Source: Eupransor demetentiae (lineage in GTDB: Bacteria; Bacillota; Bacilli; Lactobacillales; Lactobacillaceae). Taken from it: a DNA stretch of 64,000 nucleotides. Below the pieces are notes generated by a model. The model did not search any database, was not told where the DNA came from, and saw nothing but the letters and a program-made list of their open reading frames with translations. Of this stretch, positions 25,218-35,600 are shown one piece after another (position 1 is the stretch's first letter; the number at the start of each line of letters is the position of its first letter). The translations under genes and the position numbers were made by a program. The stretch covers positions 124,001-188,000 of the forward strand of contig NZ_CAWVOH010000002.1 of assembly GCF_963930865.1 (NCBI RefSeq). Direction: 5' to 3'.

Positions 25218-27500
25218 TTACTCCTTTACTAGGTTTTCTGAGAGTTCGGCACGGGTTTGTTTGGTTGCACTAACAAGGTTTTCGAGGCTGGCAAAGGTTT
25301 CGGCTTCACCACGCGTCTTCAAACCACAATCTGGGTTCACCCAAACTTTGTCGACTGGTAACTTGGCCAAAATCTTTTGGATGATACCGTGGATTTCGTC
25401 CGTGCTTGGAATACGAGGTGAGTGAATGTCATAAACCCCAGGGCCAACTTCCGTTTCAAAGTGGTTCTTCTTCAATTCATCGATGATGGAAAGATCGGAA
25501 CGAGATGCTTCAAATGAAATGACGTCAGCGTCCAAGGCATCGATAGCGGGGATGATGTCATTGAACTCGCTGTAGCACATGTGGGTGTGAATCTGAGTTT
25601 CCGGTTGGACACGGCTGTGAACCAACTTGAAGGCGGGCACGGCCCAGTCCAAATACTGGCTGTACCAGTCCGTCTTACGGAGTGGTAACTTTTCACGAAG
25701 GGCAGCTTCATCGATTTGGATGATAGCGATGCCGTGCTTTTCCAAATCCAAAACTTCATCTTGGATAGCCAGTGCGATTTGGGTAACGGATTCCTTTGGT
25801 GAAATGTCTTCACGTGGGAAGGACCAGTTGAAGATGGTTACCGGTCCAGTCAACATTCCCTTGACGGGCTTGTCGGTCAAAGACTGAGCATAAGTTGACG
25901 TTGCGACTGAGATAGGGTGCTTACGACTAACGTCACCCCAGATGATAGGGGGCTTAACGGCACGACTACCGTATGATTGGACCCAAGCCTTCTTGGTAAA
26001 TACGAAGCCGGCCAAGTTTTCACCGAAGTATTCGACCATGTCGTTACGTTCGTATTCCCCGTGAACCAAGACATCGAAACCAGCTTCTTCTTGCCACTTG
26101 ATGATGCGCTTGATCTTTTCATCGATGAATTCTTGGTATTGTTCGCGGTTAATTTCACCCTTGCGGAAACGTGAACGGTTTTCACGAACATCCTTCGTTT
26201 GTGGGAAGGAACCAATGGTAGTGGTTGGCAATTCAGGCAAGTTGAAACGCTTCTTTTGGAGCACTTCACGCTTAGCACGTTCGGGAGAGCGAACGAAGTC
26301 GCTATCCTTCAAGTCCTGCACACGTTTTTGAACAGCTGTATCGGCTGGATGTTGAATGTTATCGAAGACCTTTTGGTTTTCATCCAACTTATCCTTGTGG
26401 CCATCAAAGTAAATGGCGTTCAAGTCATTCAATTCGTTTAACTTTTGGTATGCAAATGATAGGTGCTGCTTGATGTCGCTAGCCAATTCAGTTTCGTTGT
26501 CGACGTTATAAGGAACGTGGAGCAACGAACATGAAGTTGAGATAACCAAGTTGTCTTCGGTCACTGGCAACTTTTTCAACAAATTAATTGTGGCGGTGTA
26601 GTTGTTGCGCCAAATGTTCTTACCGTTTAAGACGCCGGCGAAAAGGACCTTGTCGGCTGGGAAGCCCTTCTTACCAACGATGTCCAAGCTTTCCTTCCCT
26701 TCAAGGAAATCAAGGCCGAGGCCGTCGAAGTCAAGTTCAATCAAATCATCGTAGATGTCGCGTACATCGCCGAAGTAGGTTTGCAAGTTGACCTTGAAAT
26801 TGTGCTTTTCGCTAAGCAAATCCTTGTAGATTTCCTTAAAGAGGGCGCGGTCGTCATCGCTCAAATCAAAGACGATGGCGGGTTCATCAATTTGCAACCA
26901 AGCAAGTTGATGTTCGTTGAGCTTCTTGAAGATGTCCTTGTAGGCTGCAACAACAGCTGGGGCAAAGTTGCGGGCTTGCTTTTCGCCGCTGAAGTGACCC
27001 AACTTCAACAAGGTGAAGGGACCAATCAAAGAAGTCTTAACGTTCTTGTGCTTTTTCAAGGCCTTCGTTAAGTCTTGGAAAAGCGTGTCGCCGGCGAGGC
27101 GTACTTCGGTGTCGTCATCAAATTCAGGTACCAAGTAGTGATAGTTGGTGTTGAACCACTTCTTAAGAGGCAAAGCCTTGACTGACTTGCCTTCGCTCTG
27201 GTAACCACGGGCCTGTGCGAAATATGTATCCAATGGATTCAATTTCAAGTCCTTGTAGCGCTTGGGGATGATGTTGAGCAAGTTCGCCAAGTCCAAAAGA
27301 TTGTCGAAGTAGGAGAAGTCGCCCGTTGCAATCCAAGTCAAACCAGATTCGGCTTGCTTCTGCCAGTTCTTGTCCTTTAGGCCATCAGCGATATCGTTCA
27401 GTTGATCCTGGTCGATTTCACCCTTCCAATACTTTTCCGTTGCGCGCTTGAGTTCGCGGTTTTCACCAATTCGTGGAAATCCAATAATGTTCGTGCTCAT
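25218..27500 (-). CDS. metE: Cobalamin-independent methionine synthase
   Basis: Transfers methyl from 5-methyl-THF(Glu)n to homocysteine. The 760-residue protein shows both barrels: IIGFPRIGENRELKRA at the start, TTIGSFPQTKDVR mid-protein, and the zinc site HTHMCYSEF plus NPDCGLKTR near the end. The much longer open frame reaches into the T-box leader and is rejected; ATG at 27500 follows AGGAGG. It is the first gene of an eight-gene unit behind a Met-type T-box. Confidence 0.96.
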   Translation of the reverse strand: MSTNIIGFPRIGENRELKRATEKYWKGEIDQDQLNDIADGLKDKNWQKQAESGLTWIATGDFSYFDNLLDLANLLNIIPKRYKDLKLNPLDTYFAQARGYQSEGKSVKALPLKKWFNTNYHYLVPEFDDDTEVRLAGDTLFQDLTKALKKHKNVKTSLIGPFTLLKLGHFSGEKQARNFAPAVVAAYKDIFKKLNEHQLAWLQIDEPAIVFDLSDDDRALFKEIYKDLLSEKHNFKVNLQTYFGDVRDIYDDLIELDFDGLGLDFLEGKESLDIVGKKGFPADKVLFAGVLNGKNIWRNNYTATINLLKKLPVTEDNLVISTSCSLLHVPYNVDNETELASDIKQHLSFAYQKLNELNDLNAIYFDGHKDKLDENQKVFDNIQHPADTAVQKRVQDLKDSDFVRSPERAKREVLQKKRFNLPELPTTTIGSFPQTKDVRENRSRFRKGEINREQYQEFIDEKIKRIIKWQEEAGFDVLVHGEYERNDMVEYFGENLAGFVFTKKAWVQSYGSRAVKPPIIWGDVSRKHPISVATSTYAQSLTDKPVKGMLTGPVTIFNWSFPREDISPKESVTQIALAIQDEVLDLEKHGIAIIQIDEAALREKLPLRKTDWYSQYLDWAVPAFKLVHSRVQPETQIHTHMCYSEFNDIIPAIDALDADVISFEASRSDLSIIDELKKNHFETEVGPGVYDIHSPRIPSTDEIHGIIQKILAKLPVDKVWVNPDCGLKTRGEAETFASLENLVSATKQTRAELSENLVKE

Positions 27501-27559
27501 ACCTATAACCTCCTCAGGTTGCGTTGTTTTTATAATGATCTTGAAGTTCGGGCAAATAA

Positions 27560-27873
27560 AAAATCCCGCAGTCTTCGCAAAGACTACGGGACGATTAAAT
27601 CGTGTTACCACCCTGATTTTGGTCAGCATCACTACTGACCACTCGACAGGTACGTCCAAAATGGAGATACCCTGACGCGATAACGGGCGCACCCGCAAGT
27701 AGTTAATTCAATGAACTCGCTACTTGTTTGAACTCCAAGACCATTTTCAAATTCTAAGCAAGACCGACTTTCACCAAAATGTCGGCTCTCTTTAGCTTGC
27801 CGCTGAACTTTACTTATCTCATCAACGTTTAATAATTTAATCAAAATATAATGCCATTGTTTCCTTCTGTCAA
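27560..27873 (-). promoter_or_regulatory. T-box leader (methionine) of metE, with promoter
   Basis: Read on the minus strand: promoter TTGACA-17-TATATT (27868-27873 and 27845-27850), a long stem I, the T-box core GGTGGTAACACG (27601-27612) and a terminator hairpin around 27564-27593 ending in a T-run. The candidate specifier is ATG at 27742-27744 in GAAAATGGTCT, shared with the metC-like leader. Uncharged tRNA-Met should stabilise the antiterminator and turn the operon on. Confidence 0.93.
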
Positions 27874-27887
27874 GAACTTTTTTAAAT

Positions 27888-28682
27888 TTATTGCAATTTC
27901 TTGTTGACGAAGGGGGACAACCAAAGTCGGTAAAAGGCTCTAGTTGAACGTTGCCAGCTATTATGGGGCCGTTTATTTTTTCCAAAATAATTTTTTGGTT
28001 CGGCAGTTTTCAAACCGCGTTCACGGTCGCGGCGGAATTCTTGTGCCAAGGTTTGGGTGCTATACTCCAAGTGGCCGGTCACATAGTAACTGTTTAAATC
28101 GCGGTCATGGAAGAGGGTTGCGCCAAGTTCCTGGTTGCCGGCGATGCATTCCGCCTGTGGCCGCAAACTATCTTTTTCAATTCGGAAGTAGCGTGAATGG
28201 GGCATGGTGAAGGCTTGCGTTTGGTATACGCCGTAAGTTTTTTCTTCTAGCTGTTTTCCCTTACAAACGCCTTCGATTTCTCCGGCAGCCCAAGCGGCCC
28301 AGCAAGTAAAGAGACTGGTGCGGACGTGATCCTTACGCCAATCGAGCCATTTCTTAAACTCGTCCCAGTAGTCAATTTCGTTAAAGCTCTTGCGATCGAG
28401 TGGGGCACCCGAAATCAATAGTGCGTCGTATTGCTTATCTTCAATCTGATTCAAGGTGACGTACTTTTCGCGAATGTCATCTGCAAAGTGGCGGTAGTGG
28501 TGGCTGGCCATGCCGGCAAAAGTTAGATTGAAGTTATAGGGAGCATTCTTAAGAACACTAATAAATTGGTGTTCTGTTTCAGCGCGAGTGGGCATCAAGT
28601 TTACGATCACCAAATTAATACCATTGCGATCGCCGCGCGTACAGTTTTTGTTGTAGCCGTTTAGAATATTAATCTTTCCCAT
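27888..28682 (-). CDS. metA: Homoserine O-acyltransferase (MetA family)
   Basis: Activates homoserine for methionine synthesis. The 264-residue protein is shorter than classical MetA (about 300) but keeps the nucleophile Cys127 in FTCWAAWA, and His204 and Glu206 in TGHLEYS. The position that sets acyl-donor choice (Gly for succinyl, Glu for acetyl) reads Asp96 in GAPLDRKSF, so the donor cannot be called; MetY in the next operon suggests acetyl. It has its own T-box. Confidence 0.9.
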   Translation of the reverse strand: MGKINILNGYNKNCTRGDRNGINLVIVNLMPTRAETEHQFISVLKNAPYNFNLTFAGMASHHYRHFADDIREKYVTLNQIEDKQYDALLISGAPLDRKSFNEIDYWDEFKKWLDWRKDHVRTSLFTCWAAWAAGEIEGVCKGKQLEEKTYGVYQTQAFTMPHSRYFRIEKDSLRPQAECIAGNQELGATLFHDRDLNSYYVTGHLEYSTQTLAQEFRRDRERGLKTAEPKNYFGKNKRPHNSWQRSTRAFYRLWLSPFVNKKLQ

Positions 28683-28699
28683 GCTGCAGTCCTTTCATC

Positions 28700-29016
28700 G
28701 GGTAAATAAAAAAAGTTTTTCGAATCATAGTTATTAGAAACCATGGGACGAAAAACTTGCGCGGTACCACCCAACTTTATTTAAGCATCACTACTTAAAC
28801 CTCAACGACACAAACATGCCTGGGAAAATAACGGTTCCGGCCGGGCCGTCGGCTTGCACCGCGGGCCATTTACAGAGTTCATCTACCTGGCTCAATCCGG
28901 CCCTTCTTTGCACTAAACGAAGGTCACTGCAGACGGATTATTGAGCCAGGCTCTTCTCCAATATTTTGACTTTATGAATATGCGACGAGTATAAGCACAT
29001 ATTTTTTCTTTGTCAA
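28700..29016 (-). promoter_or_regulatory. T-box leader (probably methionine) of metA, with promoter
   Basis: Minus strand: promoter TTGACA-17-TATACT (29011-29016 and 28988-28993), T-box core GGTGGTACCGCG (28760-28771) and a terminator with an AAGTTTTTCG / CGAAAAACTT stem (28707-28760) and T-run. An ATG in GTAGATGAACTC lies in the expected specifier region, but this is less certain than in the other two leaders. Confidence 0.88.
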
Positions 29017-29049
29017 ATATCATTTTTCTAATTTAGAATTAATTTTCTC

Positions 29050-29356
29050 TTGACGAAGAGAAAATCCCGTTTTATACTGCAAGCAATCGAAACGTTGAAG
29101 AGATAAGTACCTAGCGGCGAATCTAAAGCGAGTCAACAGATGGTGAAAGTTGATGTTTCAAGGGTAGCGAAAATGGTCTCTGAGTGACAGTTGCTGTGAG
29201 TCTTCAGATTAGCAGTGGCCGGGTGCGCCCGTTATCGCGGCAGGGTATCTCTTTTTGACGTACCTATCGAGTGGTCGGCAGTGATGCTGACTAAAAACAG
29301 GGTGGTAACACGAATTTTCGTCCCGTAGTCTTGAACAGACTGCGGGACTTTTTTAT
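29050..29356 (+). promoter_or_regulatory. T-box leader (methionine) of the metC-like gene, with promoter
   Basis: Promoter TTGACG-17-TATACT (29050-29055 and 29073-29078), candidate specifier ATG at 29173-29175 in GAAAATGGTCT, T-box core GGTGGTAACACG (29301-29312), then a terminator GTCCCGTAGTCT / AGACTGCGGGAC with T-run (29320-29356). Its 3' half is strikingly similar to the metE leader on the other strand. Confidence 0.94.
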
Positions 29357-29373
29357 TTGCGAGAGGAGCAATT

Positions 29374-30535
29374 ATGACAGGATTTAACACGAAATTGATT
29401 TTTGGGAAAGGTCTTAACGACCTCCATGACAACAACACCGGTGCAGTTAACGTGCCAATTTATCAGTCGTCAACCTTTGCCTTTGACGACATTGATGGGG
29501 AAAACAAGTACGACTATTCCCGTTCACTCAACCCCACACGAGAATACTTGGAAAAAACAGATTGCGGCCCTTGAAGAAGCCCAACACGGTTTTGCCTTTG
29601 CCTCCGGAAGTGCTGCTATTCACGCCGTTTTCAGCTTCTTCCGTCCTGGTGACCACATCTTGGTTTCCAAGCACATTTACGGTGGAACTTTCCGCTTGAT
29701 TCACGATTATTTGGAAAAGTTAGAGATTGAATTTACGCCGGTCGATACCCAGAACTTGGAAGAAGTTGAAGCGGCCGTTAAGGAAAATACCCGCGCCATT
29801 TACTTTGAGCCGGTCGACAATCCCTTCTTGAAGGTCACTTCAATTCGTACCATTTCAGCCATTGCCCGTCGCCACAAGTTTTTGACGATTGTGGATAACA
29901 CCTTCTTGACGCCTTACTTGCAACAGGCACTGAAGCTAGGCGCCGACGTTGTCATTCACTCTGCTACCAAGTATTTGGCAGGGCACTCGGATGTTATTGC
30001 GGGGCTGGTGGTAACTGATGACAAGGCCGTGGCCGACCACGTTTACTTTGCCCAAAACGCCATTGGTGGAATTCTGGCACCCCAGGATTGTAATATCGTG
30101 ATTCGTGGGATTAAGACTTTGTCGGTTCGCCTTGACCGTCACATTAAAAACGCGCAAAAGGTTTTGGCCTACTTGGAAAGTCGTGATGATGTGATTAGCA
30201 AAATCTATTATCCTGGACAGGCCGGCGATGCCAGTGACCAAGTGGCCAAGGAAGAAATTAAGGGCTACGGTGGTGTGATTTCCTTTGAAGTCAATGACAA
30301 GGTGGATGCCAAGAAATTGGTTAACAACACCAAATTGATCTGGTTGGCGGTGAGTCTGGGATCCGTCGAAAGTCTGATTGAATTGCCTTACTTCATGACG
30401 CACGCCGAATTACCGGTTGAAGAGCGTGAAAAGGCCGGTATCAAGACGAACCTGGTTCGTTTGTCCGTTGGTCTGGAAGATCCGGAAGACTTGATTGCCG
30501 ACTTGGACCAAGCCTTTAAAATCGCTGAAAAATAA
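29374..30535 (+). pseudogene. metC: Cystathionine lyase/synthase (MetC/MetB type), frameshifted
   Basis: PLP enzyme of methionine/cysteine interconversion. GAGAGGAGC precedes ATG 29374; the first frame reads through SLNPTREYLEK and then hits a stop at 29572-29574, while the next frame continues with QIAALEEAQHGFAFASGSAA to the end, including SATKYLAGHSD with the PLP Lys. Removing one A from the A6 run at 29552-29557 restores one continuous protein of about 386 residues. Lyase versus gamma-synthase activity cannot be decided. The intact T-box suggests recent loss, variable phase or a sequence error. Confidence 0.9.
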
Positions 30536-30620
30536 TTCCAATAAATTCGCTAAAAATCCTGACGCGTCAAGGTCCAAAATAGTACAATAAGCCTGTAAAT
30601 TAAAGATAGAGGATGCAACG

Positions 30621-31136
30621 ATGCAAGGACAAATCAAGCTCGTGACCCCCAAGGACGTGATTCATTTACAGCAGTTAAGTATCGAATCTTTTTCCGATAC
30701 TTTTCGTAAGGATAATGATCGTGCCCATCTGGCTGAATACTTGGCGAAAAACTATTCGGACCGACAGTTGACTGCCGAAGTCGCTAATCCCGATAGTGAA
30801 TTTTATTTTAATATGGTCGGTGAAAAGTATGCTGGCTATATTAAGCTGAATGTCGGTCAAGCGCAGACCGAATACCGTGACGCCGATGGCATGGAAATCC
30901 AGCGCCTATACCTTAAGCAGCGCTATAAGGGCCAGGGACTGGGTCGCCAATTGATGGAATTTGCCATCAAGCAAGCCAAAAAAGCCGGTAAGAAGTACCT
31001 CTGGTTAGGTGTTTGGGAGGAAAACGAAAGCGCTTTGTCCTTTTATCAAAAAGTTGGTTTTATTGAATGTGGTGACCACGATTTCGATTTTGGTGGTGAT
31101 CATCAACGCGATATCTTGATGAAAAAGGAATTGTAA
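30621..31136 (+). CDS. GNAT N-acetyltransferase (PaiA-like)
   Basis: 171 residues with the acetyl-CoA signature QRLYLKQRYKGQGLGRQLMEFAI near residue 92 and NESALSFYQKVGF near the end. The N-terminal SIESFSDTF resembles PaiA-type polyamine acetyltransferases, but substrate is inference. It is two bases from the next gene, so they form an operon, probably driven by TACAAT near 30582. Confidence 0.85.
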   Translation: MQGQIKLVTPKDVIHLQQLSIESFSDTFRKDNDRAHLAEYLAKNYSDRQLTAEVANPDSEFYFNMVGEKYAGYIKLNVGQAQTEYRDADGMEIQRLYLKQRYKGQGLGRQLMEFAIKQAKKAGKKYLWLGVWEENESALSFYQKVGFIECGDHDFDFGGDHQRDILMKKEL

Positions 31137-31137
31137 A

Positions 31138-31713
31138 ATGAAAATTTTAGTTATTCAGGGCAGTCCCGATGCAGGCTCTTTCAACCATGCTAATGCGCTG
31201 AACTATGTCGAAAAGGCTAAGCAGGCGGGTCACGAAGTGGAACTAGTTGACCTTGCGGAAGCTGATTTTGATCCAGTTTTGCGCTATGGCTACCGTAAGC
31301 ACATGGAAGATGAAAGTTTTCCAGATAGTGTTCAGCAGAAGATGATTTGGGCTGACCACTGGACGATTTTCTTCCCAGTTTGGTGGGCGTCAGAACCTTC
31401 AGTTTTGCATGGTTTGCTCGAGCGAACATTGACGCCGCACGTTGCTTACCAGTACAAAAAGGTGACGGATATGTTGCCCGCTAAGCTTTTTAAGGGCAAG
31501 ACGGCCGACCTCTTAATCACTTCCCGCGGCCCAGCCTTTTATACCCGTTACTTTGCTGGTGTTGTCGGACGCTGGCGAAACGGAATTCTCGGTTACTGCG
31601 GTGTAAAGCTTAAGCAAGTTAAAATCATGGGCATGATGCATAAGCCGAAGGATACGGATGCACGCCGTAAAGCCTTTATCGAAACTTGTGCCGCTACTTT
31701 GAATAATAAATAA
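31138..31713 (+). CDS. NAD(P)H-dependent flavodoxin-like oxidoreductase (quinone reductase type)
   Basis: 191 residues: ILVIQGSPDAGSFNHA phosphate loop, WADHWTIFFPVWWASEPSVLHGLLER flavin-binding segment and a LITSRGPAFYTRYF loop. This is the MdaB/KefF-like NAD(P)H:quinone reductase family. It overlaps the ribosome site of the GNAT gene end by one base spacing and ends at a bidirectional terminator. Confidence 0.85.
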   Translation: MKILVIQGSPDAGSFNHANALNYVEKAKQAGHEVELVDLAEADFDPVLRYGYRKHMEDESFPDSVQQKMIWADHWTIFFPVWWASEPSVLHGLLERTLTPHVAYQYKKVTDMLPAKLFKGKTADLLITSRGPAFYTRYFAGVVGRWRNGILGYCGVKLKQVKIMGMMHKPKDTDARRKAFIETCAATLNNK

Positions 31714-31748
31714 GAAAAACCCTCACTCCTATGAGTGAGGGTTTTATT
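31713..31748. terminator. Bidirectional terminator, oxidoreductase / adhesin
   Basis: AAAACCCTCACTC and GAGTGAGGGTTTT pair perfectly around CTAT between convergent genes. Confidence 0.92.
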
Positions 31749-31759
31749 TTGCCCGAAAA

Positions 31760-32647
31760 TTAATTTTCGTGACGACGACGAAGATATTCAAGGGTGCCAA
31801 GCATGGTCAATGAAGCCATACCCGCCATGAATAGTGCAGCATCGTCATTGTTTTCTTTAGCCTGCTTTCCTGTGTTAGGAAGGGCAGTCTGCTGGCTTTT
31901 GGCATTTGAAAGTGAACTAGCCACCGAAGCTGTGTGACTTTGCGCCATGGAAACGGCATCGCTCATCGAGTGCGTTTGGCTGGCGTGCTTTGAATAGTCG
32001 TTAGAACGGGAGTGGAAATCACTAGCGGATGTCGAGGCCGAAGTACTGCTTGATTCGCTCTTCGAATCAGAAGTTGAGGTCGAAGTCGAGTCAGAACTTG
32101 AGGCAGAGCCGGGGTCAACGGGTCCGTTAGAGTTTGAATGAGGATTTTTTGAACCAGAAATTGAACTGGAAATTGAGGTTGAGGTCGAGTCAGAACTTGA
32201 GGCAGAACCGGGGTCAACGGGACCATTCGGGTTTGAATGAGGATTTTTTGAACCAGAAATCGAACCAGAAATTGAGGTCGAAGTCGAGTCAGAACTTGAG
32301 GCAGAACCGGGGTCAACGGGACCATTCGAGTTTGAGTGAGAGTTGTTGGAACCAGAGATTGAACCGGAAATTGAGGTTGAGGTCGATGTGGATGCTGAAC
32401 CCGAACCATTCTTGGAATTTGAATGAGGGGTTACAGAACCATTTGAACCGGCCTTTGACTTGCTGTCAGAAGTTGAAGCGGAAGTACTTGCAGAGTCCGA
32501 CTTAGACTTTGAGTCCGAAATGGAAATACTTTCTGATTTTGAATCGGAATCAGAAATAGAATCAGACGTTGAGGTTGAGGTCGAAGCGCTAGCAGAACCG
32601 GCTCCGGATGCGGACTCTGAATTACTTGCCTTCGACTTTGACGTCGA
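31760..32647 (-). pseudogene. C-terminal part of the serine-rich adhesin, beyond the premature stop
   Basis: Continues in the same frame as 32648-35728 after the TAA at 32648-32650. It codes for more Ser repeats, three 33-residue (99-bp) repeats containing NGPVDPGSASSSDSTSTS, and the sortase signal LPNTG followed by a hydrophobic helix (ALFMAGMASLTMLGTLEYL) and RRRHEN. Without it the product lacks a wall anchor. No own start signal is evident. Confidence 0.88.
32110..32400 (-). repeat. 99-bp tandem repeats (x3) in the adhesin tail
   Basis: The block starting GGGGTCAACGG on the plus strand recurs at 32111, 32210 and 32309, exactly 99 bases apart, with few substitutions. Each encodes 33 residues with a PVDPGS core. 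Confidence 0.85.
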
Positions 32648-35600
32648 TTAGGAACTCGAAATTGATGCTGATGTGCTTCCCGACTTTGAGTCGGAAGTAC
32701 TGTCGACGCCTGACTTTGAATCTGAAGTAGATTTACTTGCAGAAACACTTTCTGATTCGCTCTTCGACTTCGAAGTTGAAGTTGAAGCGCTATCTGAACC
32801 ATTCTTTGAAGCAGAGGTACTTGCTGATTTTGAAGCAATTGAATCTGAAGTGGATTCACTCGCTGATTTAGAGTCAGCACCGCTCTTTGAAGCTGAGGTT
32901 GATTCACTTGCAGACTTTGAATTTACGGAATTCGATTCTGAAATGCTTTTTGATGTCGAAACAGATTCAGAAGTTGATGTACTTTCTGATTTTGACTTCG
33001 AATCGGTCGAGTCTGATTCAGAAATGCTTGTTGATGTTGAAGCTGATGTCGAATCAGAACTACTCTTAGATGTTGAAGTTGATTCACTCGCTGATTTAGA
33101 ATCGACACTGCTCTTTGATGTTGATGCTGAGTCAGAGGCCGACTTATTAGCCGAAGTGGATTCACTTGCTGACTTTGAATCAGAAATGCTCTTTGACGTT
33201 GAGGCCTTCTTCGAATCCGACTCGGAAGCTGACTTTGAGGCAATCGAATCAGAAGTAGAAGTCGACTCGCTGGCCGATTTTGAAGCAGTAGATGCCGAGT
33301 CAGAAGCAGACTTGTTTGCCGAAGTCGATTCGCTCGCAGATTTCGATGTAGAATCTTTCTTCGATGTTGAAGCCGACTCACTGGCCGATTTCGAAGCGGT
33401 TGATGCCGAGTCAGAAGCGGATTTCTTAGCAGAAGTCGATTCACTGGCTGACTTTGAGGCAATCGAGTCAGAAGTGGAAGTAGACTCGCTGGCCGATTTT
33501 GAAGCAGTTGATGCCGAATCAGAAGCAGACTTATTCGCTGAAGTCGATTCGCTCGCGGATTTCGACGTCGAATCTTTCTTCGAAGTTGAAGTGGATTCAC
33601 TGGCTGACTTTGAAATTGAATCTGAAACACTCTCCGCACCGGATTTTGAGGAACTAGCGTCCTTTGAAGCCGAAGTTGAGGAACTTTCAGATCCACTTGC
33701 CGACTTAGAATTTACGCCAGAAGTTGAACTTGAAACACTTTCGGAAGCAGAATGCGATGTACTTTGCGAAGAGCTACCTGAGTAGGAATCGGACAAACTC
33801 TTTGAGTTTGAACCGCTGGCATCCTTGCTGACACTTCCGGAAACACTTTCGGCATGTGATTCCGAATTGGAACCTGATGTCGATGATGAGATAGAGGTCG
33901 AAATGTAGCCATCGGTGTGCTTATAAACATAGGTATACTCGATGTTTTTATCGCTAGGGAATTTATCGACGATGTCGTAGCCACCCTGAGCATTTTTCAC
34001 GGCTTCATCAGGGGCTTTGACCAGTTCGTAGCCGTCGATGTTTTCAGAAGCGGCATCGTAGGTAGCATTCGCGTTGTCCAAATCACTGTAGTAGTACTTG
34101 CCGGGAGCGATTTGCTGACCATTTTCATCGACGAAGTGAACGGTGACCAGGGTCTGACCTTCAACCAAATTAATGTTGGATTTACCAGAAGTATAGCCAA
34201 CTACCGTGTCCGACTGATCGTTGCGATTATTGGTTTCGGTCGACGTGTACTTAACCTTGTGGTCAGTGTCGTTGGGGTTAGCGATGTTAATTCCCGTGTT
34301 AATCACGTAAGGCAGGGTAACGGTACCGTCAGCGTTGCTGTAGCGGTCCAAATCCTGGTTAATCGTGTCTTGGGAAATACCAGCATACTGCGACTTCAAC
34401 AGGGTGATGTAGTTATCGCGGCTGACCGTGACACCTTGTTCTTTGCCGTAGTTGATTTCGTATTCGAGCTTGTTGTCAGCTAAACGACGAACACGGTACT
34501 GTCCGGGCTGAGGAATGTCATTCGTTTCAACAAAGTAGGTCGAAATGAGGGCAGTGTTGGCCGTGACATAGTTGTTGTTTGCGGCTTTGGAAGACCAACC
34601 GGGTGCTTCCGTAGCAGGACCATAACCGGATGGAATGGCCAAACGAGCCCAGAAGTAACCGCCTTCTTCGATGTAGGCCGGCTTGCCGGTAGAATCGACC
34701 GTGGCGGTGATAATCCGCTTCTCAACGTAGTCCTGACCATTATTGAGGAGAACTAGCTTTGAGAAAGGGCCGCCATCCGTGTTGTGGATACCAGAACGAA
34801 TAGAAACACCCTGATTATCATTGGCCACAATCGAATTAACCGTATCAGCAACGTTGTTGTTTTCCTTAAAATCAGGAGAAGTTGGCAACGGATTCCAGGA
34901 GTAATGATGGGTCTGATCACCAATCGTTTGGGTAAAGGTTAAATCAGTCCCGTTACCAGCTGACTTAGGGAAGACCTGTTCTTGAGACAGCGAAAAGTTC
35001 AAAGTAACGCGGTAACCACGGTCGCTAAAGGACGGATCATCAATTGGGATAACGATGTTATCGCCATCAAAATGAACGCTATTTGAAATTCCATTCAAAT
35101 GAGGACTCAAATTGCCGGCGTTCCAGTAGTTCAAACCAGGTTGGTTATCCAAGTTTGATGTGATGGGGATGGTAATGGTGTCGCCCTGCTTCAAACCTGA
35201 ACCGTGGTTAATGACGAAGACGAACTGTGAACCGTTACCGTTATTGGCATCATCAACATAACCAGTTGGCAAAACCGCACCATCGTTGTATTGCCATGAA
35301 ATGGAATTTGTGTGGACTTTGCCATCGCTAGCAAGGTCGCTGTAATTGTAGTTTGTGCCCTCACTGGCACCAACTCGGTTGCCCAAACCTTGATCAATCT
35401 CGTCCAAGGTAACCGCTGTGTCGCTGGTGCTTTGTGTCGAGGTATTTGAAGTGCTTTGTGTCGAGGTATTTGAAGTGCTTTGCTCAGTAGCAGAACTCGT
35501 CGATGCCGCCGTGGTGGTGACATTCAAAGCCATTGAATCGCCGTAAATTGCTTGGCTATCGCTGGTTGTCGAGGTGCTTTCTGAAGTCGTTGCACTAGTA

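Noticed and set aside
27501..27698. N-terminal extension of metE by 66 codons
   Set aside because: The extension translates the T-box core and terminator; ATG 27500 with AGGAGG is the real start.
29546..29560. Programmed frameshifting at the A6 run of the metC-like gene
   Set aside because: A -1 slip would enter the wrong frame; +1 is needed and no stop-codon or structural stimulator for +1 shifting is seen. A simple indel is more economical.
32673..33785. 370-codon open frame opposite the adhesin, rich in Glu/Asp/Ser/Leu
   Set aside because: It is the antisense shadow of the Ser-x repeat region; composition mirrors the repeats and there is no ribosome site.
32110..34000. CRISPR-like repetition
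   Set aside because: The regular repeats are in-frame protein repeats of the adhesin (99-bp and Ser-dipeptide units), with no unique spacers.
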